Assembly: GCF_023347535.1 (NCBI RefSeq)
Contig: NZ_CP094473.1
Span: 1,984,001 to 2,048,000, forward strand
Length of the DNA: 64,000 bases
Source of the DNA: Faecalibacterium sp. HTF-F
Lineage (GTDB): Bacteria > Bacillota > Clostridia > Oscillospirales > Ruminococcaceae
Direction: 5' to 3'
The position numbers and the translations under genes are program-made. The notes beneath the pieces were generated by a model that saw only the letters and a list, made by a program, of their open reading frames with translations, did no database searches and was not told the DNA's origin. Shown in pieces: positions 58,736 to 64,000 of this stretch. Every line of letters starts with the position of its first letter. Position 1 is the first letter of the stretch.

Positions 58736-60571
58736 ATGGCCAAAACTGCCGACACCATTGCCATCTATTCCCGCAAATCCCGCTACACCGGCAAGGGCGA
58801 AAGTATCGGAAATCAGATCGACCTCTGCCGCGAATATATCCGCACTCACTACGGCGATGCTGCCGCGGAACATGCCGTTGTCTTTGAGGACGAGGGCTTT
58901 TCCGGCGGCAACCTGAACCGCCCGGATTTCAAAAAGATGATGACTGCGGCCAAGGACCGGAAATTCAAGGCCATTGTGGTCTACCGTCTGGACCGCATCA
59001 GCCGCAACATCAGCGACTTTTCCAGCCTGATTGAAGAACTGGGACGGCTGGGCATCGACTTTGTGTCCATCCGTGAAAGTTTTGACACGTCCAGCCCCAT
59101 GGGCCGCGCGATGATGTACATCGCATCGGTGTTCAGTCAGCTGGAACGTGAGACCATCGCGGAGCGCATCCGGGACAACATGCACGAATTGGCAAAGACC
59201 GGGCGCTGGCTGGGCGGCACCACCCCCACGGGCTATGCTTCCGAGAGCGTCAAGAGCATCACGGTGGACGGCAAGACCAAAAAGGCCTGTAAGCTCAAGC
59301 TGCTGCCGGACGAAGCCGAGATCATCTACAAAATTTTCGACCTCTACGAGCAGTATGATTCCCTGACCATGACCGAGACCGAGCTGCTGCGGCAGGGCAT
59401 CAAAACAAAAACCGGGCGTTCGTTCACCCGGTTTTCCATCAAGTCGATTTTGCAGAATCCTGTCTACCTGATTGCAGACAAGGATGCCTATCAGTATTTT
59501 GTGGACAATGAGGCAGAGCTGTTCGCCCCGGAGTCCGATTTCGACGGTGTGCGCGGCGTGCTGGCCTACAACCGCAGCGACCAGGAAAAAGGCCGTGCTA
59601 CGGTCTACAATCCCATCAGCGAATGGATCGTTTCGGTGGGCGAGCATCCCGGCATCATCTCCTCGAACCGGTGGATTCGGGTGCAGGAGTCGCTGGAACG
59701 GAACAAATCCAAATCCTACCACAAGTCCCGCGGCAACGAAGCTCTGCTCACCGGTCTGCTGTGGTGCTCCTGCGGCAGCCGGATGTACCCGAAGGTCACC
59801 GGGCGCAAAACTGCCGACGGGCAGGTGGTCTTTCCCTATATGTGCAAACTGAAGGAGCGCAGCCGCCGGAAGCTTTGCAGCGTCCCCAATGCCAACGGCA
59901 ATCTGTTGGATGCTGCCATCTGTGAACAGGTCAAGCACCTTGCCGACCATTCCAGCGACTTTATGAAGCAGTTGGAAAAGGCAAAGTCCGCCCACGCAGG
60001 CAACCGCTCCGAGTTTGAGACCAAGCTTTCCACCCTGCGCAAAGAGCAGGCCGAGACGCAGCGGAAGATCAATGCACTGATCGATTCGCTGGCTGACTTC
60101 AGCGACAGCACCGCTGCTGTCCACCTGAAAAAACGCATCGAGGAACTGAACGGTCAGGATGCCGCCCTGAGTTCCCGCATCCGGGAATTGGAGAGCCTCA
60201 CCGACAACGGTGTTCTGGGCGGCATCGAGTTTGACGTGATGCGGCAGCTGCTGACCGTGTTCCACGACAACATCGACGATATGACCGTGACCCAGAAGCG
60301 TGCTGCCATCCGCACGGTGGTGCGCAAGGTAGTGTGGGACGGCAAAGTGGCTCATGTGGTGCTCTTCGGTTCACCGGAGGATGAGATCGACTGGACCACC
60401 TTCCCGGTAGACCCGGAAGAGGACGAGAATGACCCCGAGGGCGGTGGAGATGGTTCCGATTCTCCATCCGGCGTTCGCTCGGGTGAGGATAGCAAACGAG
60501 CTCCGGATGCAGTTCCGGCGGGAGCGCAAGACCGGCGGCACTATCTCTCTGCAGGAAACGCTGGAATCTGA
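58736..60571 (+). CDS. Large serine recombinase at the right border (SpoIVCA-like)
   Basis: This 611-residue protein has the catalytic Ser12 in IAIYSRKSRYTGKGES, YRLDRISRNISDF and SSPMGRAMMYIASVFSQLER of the resolvase domain. The recombinase domain (TPTGYASES, LPDEAEIIYKIFDLYE) follows, then a zinc ribbon (CSCGSRM...C) and a coiled coil (460-520). The last ~35 residues read out of phase through the sigK 3' half, so the gene crosses the attachment site. It probably excises the 30-kb element. The start at 58736 follows GGAAAGGAG. Confidence 0.9.
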   Translation: MAKTADTIAIYSRKSRYTGKGESIGNQIDLCREYIRTHYGDAAAEHAVVFEDEGFSGGNLNRPDFKKMMTAAKDRKFKAIVVYRLDRISRNISDFSSLIEELGRLGIDFVSIRESFDTSSPMGRAMMYIASVFSQLERETIAERIRDNMHELAKTGRWLGGTTPTGYASESVKSITVDGKTKKACKLKLLPDEAEIIYKIFDLYEQYDSLTMTETELLRQGIKTKTGRSFTRFSIKSILQNPVYLIADKDAYQYFVDNEAELFAPESDFDGVRGVLAYNRSDQEKGRATVYNPISEWIVSVGEHPGIISSNRWIRVQESLERNKSKSYHKSRGNEALLTGLLWCSCGSRMYPKVTGRKTADGQVVFPYMCKLKERSRRKLCSVPNANGNLLDAAICEQVKHLADHSSDFMKQLEKAKSAHAGNRSEFETKLSTLRKEQAETQRKINALIDSLADFSDSTAAVHLKKRIEELNGQDAALSSRIRELESLTDNGVLGGIEFDVMRQLLTVFHDNIDDMTVTQKRAAIRTVVRKVVWDGKVAHVVLFGSPEDEIDWTTFPVDPEEDENDPEGGGDGSDSPSGVRSGEDSKRAPDAVPAGAQDRRHYLSAGNAGI

Positions 60572-60794
60572 TGAGGCTTCCTCTTTGACTCTGGCCGATG
60601 TTCTGCAGGACAGCTTCTGCATGGAGGAGACCTGCGAAAAGCAGGACGAGATCCGCCAGGCCAGACTGCTTCTGGACGGTCTGCCCGCCCGGGAACGGCA
60701 GATCATCCTGCTGCGGTATGGCCTTGCCGGCCAGCCGCCGCTGACCCAGCTGGAGGTGGCCGGGCTTCTGAACATCAGCCGGAGCTATGTATAG
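60495..60794 (+). pseudogene. sigK: sigK 3' half (sigma regions 3-4), truncated
   Basis: From AAC (60495) the frame reads NELRMQFRRERKTGG, ISLQETLESDEASSLTLADV and LPARERQIILLRYGLAGQPP, then QLEVAGLLNISRSYV. This is the rest of SigK, with region 4 and its helix-turn-helix. It continues the codon order of the 5' half at 29921-30250. A TAG follows SYV, where SigK normally continues SRIEKKAL and about 15 more residues. The missing end cuts the recognition helix, so the joined protein would be incomplete. It overlaps the recombinase gene in another frame. Confidence 0.85.
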
Positions 60795-60897
60795 CATCCT
60801 CACTATTGTACATATATGTTTCAACGGTTTATCGTCCATTTTGATTTTCCTTTATCTTTTACAATGTCATAGTTCATATGTAATTACTGATCCGAAA
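60795..60897. other. AT-rich junction
   Basis: About 100 bp of AT-rich sequence with no gene separate the cut sigK 3' half from the helicase fragment. It marks the breakpoint of a second rearrangement. Confidence 0.55.
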
Positions 60898-61130
60898 GGT
60901 AGTAGCCAGTTTGAGCGCATCCCGCTGTCCTTTGAGCGGCAGGAGCGCATCATTCAGGAGCAAATTGATGAGACCCTTGCCGCCATCAACGAACTGAAAG
61001 CCCATGCAGGTGAGAATTTCAGTATCAAACAGATGGAAAAGACCCGGAAAACGCTGGAAACCAAGCTGGAAAAACTGCGCTCCGATGAGCGCAAGGACGA
61101 TGTGATTACCTTTGAGCAACTGGGCATACA
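60898..61130 (+). pseudogene. Fragment of a large conjugative-element helicase
   Basis: About 75 codons, SQFERIPLSFERQERIIQEQ, IDETLAAINELKAHAGENFS, IKQMEKTRKTLETKLEKLR and DDVITFEQLGI, match the middle of the very large SNF2-type helicase/methylase proteins of Firmicutes conjugative elements. Both ends are missing and no start or stop of its own exists. It joins a relaxase fragment at about 61130. Confidence 0.7.
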
Positions 61131-61843
61131 CTTCCGTAAAAGGAGCGCGACAGAAACACTTCATCCGTTTCAAAACACTGGGCGAGGGATACAGTGAAGA
61201 GGAAATCAAGGCTGTGCTTGCTGGAAAAGCGGAACATCATCCGCGTCCGAAACAGTCGCCGCAGGAGCAGCCGTTCCAGTTGCTCGTGGACATTCAGGCA
61301 AAGCTGGCCGAGGGCAAAGGCGGTGGTTACACGCGTTGGGCAAAAAAGCACAACCTGAAAGAAATGTCCAAGACCCTGATTTTCTTGCATGAGCAGAAGA
61401 TCAACAGCACGGAGGAACTGCGAGAATGCGCAGTGGAGGCAACTGAAAAATATCACGAGTTGGGTGATTCCATCAAGGCTGCGGAATCCCGGATAGCAGA
61501 AATCGCCGTGCTGAAAACGCACATCGTCAATTATGCCCGGACACACTCGGTCTATGATACCTACCGCAAGACCGGATACAGCAAGAAATTTCTGGAAGAC
61601 CACCGGGAAGAAATCACATTGCACAAGGCAGCGAAAGCTGCTTTTGACGATGCTGGGTTAAAAAAGCTGCCAAAAGCAAAAGAGTTGAACATTGCGTACG
61701 CTGACCTGATGACAAAGAAAAGGTCAGCGTATCCAGACTACCGCAAAGCGCGCGAGAAGATGCAGCAGCTTCTCCGGGCGCAGAAAAATATCGAGATGTT
61801 CTTTGAGGAAAAAGACGCTCCATCGAACGAGCAGTCCCGATAA
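61112..61843 (+). pseudogene. Relaxase (MobA/VirD2-type) C-terminal fragment
   Basis: The 243-codon frame from 61112 becomes relaxase-like at KHFIRFKTLGEGYSEEEI and continues LLVDIQAKLAEGKGGGYTRW, AKKHNLKEMSKTLIFLHEQ, IAEIAVLKTHIVNYARTHSV and YRKTGYSKKFLEDHREEI. This is the C-terminal part of the Tn-type relaxases that nick oriT. The N-terminal catalytic Tyr/His domain is absent. A strong terminator follows at 61849. Confidence 0.8.
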
Positions 61844-61848
61844 AATAG

Positions 61849-61898
61849 AATCCCACCGAGAATCCAGCCGTTTCGGCCGGGTTCCCGGTGGGATTTTT
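61849..61898 (+). terminator. Terminator after the relaxase fragment
   Basis: Arms ATCCCACCG-GA and TC-CGGTGGGAT flank a loop with an inner GCCG/CGGC stem, followed by TTTTTT on the plus strand. Confidence 0.8.
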
Positions 61899-61902
61899 TC
61901 GT

Positions 61903-62097
61903 TTAATTGCGATAGCAGCGGTCTTGGGTCACGAGCCAATCTTCGCACAGCCGCTGCGCTTCGTCCATGGACTTGCAGGTGCAGTTGAACAGCTTGCCGT
62001 GCAGGGATCAATAAGTATAATGAATTTTCGGCACACCGTCCGCGTCCCTGAATTTCGTGTAGCGTTCTTCGCCGGGCATCAGATAAAGCTGTTCCAT
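61903..62097 (-). pseudogene. Small DUF3873-like ORF with an in-frame stop
   Basis: From an ATG at 62097 (GAGGACG upstream) the frame reads MEQLYLMPGEERYTKFRDAD, GVPKIHYTY, then TGA, and continues LHGKLFNCTCKSMDEAQRLC with EDWLVTQDRCYRN before TAA. Sense reading on both sides of the TGA fits a small mobile-element protein of the DUF3873 type. One base change would restore it. Function unknown. Confidence 0.55.
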
Positions 62098-62398
62098 TCC
62101 TGCATCGTCCTCTCCGTTTCGCGCGTCAGGCACACAACGTGTTCATTTTACCACGAACGGCCTGCCGATGCTATTGACGCTTGCGTCAAAAAGCATCCCG
62201 GATTTGCGGAGGAAGTGTGCATTGATACGACATCGAAGCGTTCCGCAGGAACGCGCAGCCTGCATCCACCGAATGCAGAACGTAAGGGGTTTGGGCGCAG
62301 TCCAACAAGCATTTTGAATTTGATTCTGAAAAAATCAGATTCAAAAATCGCAGACTGGTACCAGCCTGCATTGCTTGCCAAAGAAGCTCAAGCCGTTT
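62098..62398. other. Intergenic region with a hairpin
   Basis: No gene is supported. A hairpin with TTTGATTCTG and CAGATTCAAA arms at about 62321-62347 may terminate the leftward gene at 62399. The rest shows no clear signal. Confidence 0.5.
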
Positions 62399-63094
62399 TC
62401 AGAGAGTATTGATTTTAGAGTTCAACTCACTATCCGTTGCATCCGGATATTCCTTCCGATAGGTATCCTTGAGTGCATCATACATTTTTTGCTGGTCTTC
62501 GCTTCCGATACCAAGTTTTCCCGAAAGATAATCCGAAAAAGTCGCGCCGCTTTCGATTCCATGCTCCTTCATGAATTCGATCAAGTCACTCGGCATTTCT
62601 TCTGAGATTTTGCCCTCATTCCTCAGTTCTGCGGTACTGTGCCAGAACTCCGGCGGAAGTTCTATATTATATTTTTCTTCCACCTGTTTTACATACAACC
62701 CTGCGCCGATCGCAGCATAGGTTGCTCTTTCTTTTTCATCCATTTCCTTGAGACGCTCTTCATCGACCTTGATATCGTTCCGCAGATGTTCAATATAATC
62801 GTTGATCGAATCAAAGTCTTCCGGCTTTTTATCTGCCATTTCTGCTTTCAATCCGATCTCTTCCGGCGTTTCTTCCTTTGGTTTTTCTGTTAATGCGCCT
62901 GCCACCGCGCTGATCACGTCGATCGCCAGCGTCAGGATCTTTCCCAGTACAATACTCGGTATGATACCCGGAATCGGCCCGGTCACCAAATCTTTAGCAA
63001 AAGTTCCAACTGCCGACATCACTTCACCGCCAATTTTAGCGCACGTCGAAACCACGGCTGTACCAAGAGACCAAATCGCATCTATAAAGCCCAT
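62399..63094 (-). CDS. Protein with hydrophobic glycine-rich N-terminus, unknown
   Basis: This 231-residue protein has an N-terminal 75 residues that are hydrophobic and rich in Gly, Ala and Val (MGFIDAIWSLGTAVVSTCAK, then VLGKILTLAIDVISAVAGAL). An acidic, helical remainder follows (EHLRNDIKVDEERLKEMDEK). The first part could insert in a membrane; the second looks soluble. No family is recognised. It lies about 35 bp after the stop of the HerA-like ATPase gene, same strand. The start ATG at 63094 has a GGAGGAA site. Confidence 0.7.
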   Translation of the reverse strand: MGFIDAIWSLGTAVVSTCAKIGGEVMSAVGTFAKDLVTGPIPGIIPSIVLGKILTLAIDVISAVAGALTEKPKEETPEEIGLKAEMADKKPEDFDSINDYIEHLRNDIKVDEERLKEMDEKERATYAAIGAGLYVKQVEEKYNIELPPEFWHSTAELRNEGKISEEMPSDLIEFMKEHGIESGATFSDYLSGKLGIGSEDQQKMYDALKDTYRKEYPDATDSELNSKINTL

Positions 63095-63129
63095 AGTATT
63101 ATTCCTCCGTTACATTTTCACATTACGTT

Positions 63130-64000
63130 TTACATAACTCCTCTTATTGACGATCCATTGATTTTTTCCACAGCATCGTTCTCCATATAGGACTTGAAAA
63201 ATTCTTTTATGGCCGACCTGCTGTTTTCTGGTATTTCACCTCCAAAAGAGATCCAATTGATAATGTCTTCCAAAGTGACCCATCCGGATTCCACAGACTT
63301 TTTCAGCAGTTCCGCATAGTCTCTTCTATACCACGCATCTTTTTCTTTTCTCTCCTTTCTCCACAGCCTTATGATCTGATTGGGAATATCACTTCGGATA
63401 AACCTCCACACGTCTCCCGGTGTTTTTTCATTGCCTTTGCCTGTAACAGGCATAAATATTTTTCGTTTGCATTCTCCACTGTAATATTGCTGGACTCGTT
63501 CGGTCAGGAGCGCATCGCTCAAAGGCGCGTCATCCGTGCTGGTCTCTCCCTTGACCTGAACCAGCATTGCCTGACCATAACCGTCCGAGAATACGACCGC
63601 TCTTCCCGTATCGAGATTGGACAAGAAGCTTTTTTGTTCATCATTCAGGGCAATCGTGTTGCCCACAGCCTCTTTATCATCCTGCGCGAATATGCGGTGG
63701 ATTATTTTTGTATTCGTATTCTTCAGAACCTCTGATGCCAGCTTGTTTGGGATCTGATCCACTATCATCAGACACTCCCCATATTTTCTGATCTCCGCCA
63801 GCATATCGGAAAAGGTTTCCACACCTTGCTTTTTATTTTTACTATCTCCAGCTGTGTACTTGCTCAGAAGACGATGAGCTTCTTCGACAAGCAGGATGTG
63901 AGAATGCTTTTTTCCTGTTTTCAGGTACCTTTCCCGGATCGCTTCATTCAGAGCAGACATGATAAAGCCCATGATCAATGCTTTTTCATTTCCGTTCCGG
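63130..64000 (-). CDS. HerA/FtsK-like ATPase, partial at window edge
   Basis: The visible 289 codons are the C-terminal half of a HerA-type ATPase: KHSHILLVEEAHRLL (Walker B with Glu), LAEIRKYGECLMIVDQIPNK, the NTNTKIIHRIFAQDDKEAV arm and VFSDGYGQAMLVQV. The C-terminal 100 residues are helical and basic. The N-terminus with Walker A lies beyond 64000. HerA ATPases move DNA and in defence systems pair with nucleases or effectors. The gene at 62399 may be its partner. Confidence 0.82.
   Translation of the reverse strand, partial: RNGNEKALIMGFIMSALNEAIRERYLKTGKKHSHILLVEEAHRLLSKYTAGDSKNKKQGVETFSDMLAEIRKYGECLMIVDQIPNKLASEVLKNTNTKIIHRIFAQDDKEAVGNTIALNDEQKSFLSNLDTGRAVVFSDGYGQAMLVQVKGETSTDDAPLSDALLTERVQQYYSGECKRKIFMPVTGKGNEKTPGDVWRFIRSDIPNQIIRLWRKERKEKDAWYRRDYAELLKKSVESGWVTLEDIINWISFGGEIPENSRSAIKEFFKSYMENDAVEKINGSSIRGVM

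Larger units (their letters stand above)
30251..60497. mobile_element. Putative skin-type (sigK-intervening) element, about 30 kb
   Basis: The left border is inside sigK after ...CysIleGluAsn (AATG at 30248-30251) and the right border is at AACG (60495-60498) before GluLeuArgMet of the sigK 3' half. Joining the two gives an uninterrupted CIEN-ELRMQFRRERKTGG reading frame. A large serine recombinase ends at the right border. Both borders share only a short AAYG-like core, as expected for this recombinase class. Cargo is accessory (toxin-antitoxin, Fic-helicase, ADP-ribose, stress, RepA-like), without phage structural genes. The borders are seen; excision is inferred, and another rearrangement could also explain the layout. 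Confidence 0.65.

Noticed and set aside
58604..60355. 583-codon open frame opposite the recombinase
   Set aside because: It is a shadow of the recombinase; no domain or start signal.
1..64000. CRISPR arrays, rRNA genes, complete insertion sequences and phage structural genes
   Set aside because: I saw no regular spaced repeats, no rRNA motifs, no transposase with inverted ends and no capsid, tail or terminase genes.

Overview
The window reads as a low-GC-phylum (Firmicutes/Clostridia) chromosome with moderately high GC by eye, strong AGGAGG-type ribosome binding sites, GH2/GH36/GH31 glycan genes, a YolD/UvrX-type repair pair, a CIRCE/HrcA heat-shock operator and split sporulation sigma factor sigK remnants. 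Together these suggest an anaerobic gut member of the Oscillospiraceae (Faecalibacterium/Subdoligranulum-like). The genus is inference; no rRNA or tRNA marker supports it.

Region 1 (1 to about 29.8 kb) looks like ordinary chromosome. It holds an SLC13-type permease; a four-gene operon of three SAM methyltransferases and one alpha/beta hydrolase; a ZIP metal transporter and a divergent secreted protein that share a 16-bp palindrome with the methyltransferase operon (a DtxR/MntR-like regulon by appearance); and a cation:proton antiporter behind a clear fluoride riboswitch. Further on are an EFR1 ferredoxin, an oxidoreductase, nnrE, and a TetR-led glycan operon (GH2, GPH symporter, GH36). Then come a desulfoferrodoxin, a YolD-like protein with a Y-family polymerase, a GH31 alpha-glucosidase, a hybrid histidine kinase and an SDR enzyme. 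Several relics lie here: a YbaK gene with an internal deletion, a macro/ADP-ribosylglycohydrolase fusion relic, and a short duplicated piece of the sigK promoter and start.

Region 2 (about 30.25 to 60.5 kb) is the most notable part. The 5' half of sigK (29921-30250) stops at the codon position where sigK is split in Bacillus and Clostridium, and the 3' half resumes at 60495. A large serine recombinase (58736-60571) lies at the right border and reads out of frame across the junction into the sigK 3' half. This is the layout of a skin-type element, but the insert is about 30 kb and carries accessory cargo rather than phage structural genes. The cargo includes a HipA-like kinase, a ParB/MazF cluster, a Fic + PLD-helicase-DUF3427 + MutT operon, a macro-HTH / VWA / ADP-ribosylglycohydrolase operon, nudix, HD and acetyltransferase genes, adenine deaminase, Hsp20, Pth2, a pentapeptide-repeat protein, a tyrosine phosphatase, a second desulfoferrodoxin, a TipAS regulator, sfsA, a macro protein, an isochorismatase and a RepA-CobW chimera.

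Region 3 (60.8 to 64 kb) is mobile-element debris: a helicase fragment, the C-terminal part of a relaxase and a broken small ORF. These are followed by a leftward pair, a HerA-like ATPase running off the window and a protein with a hydrophobic N-terminus. The sigK 3' half is itself cut off inside its last helix where this debris begins, so excision alone would not restore a complete sigma-K. Residue numbers, spacings and identities were counted by hand; no database search was run.
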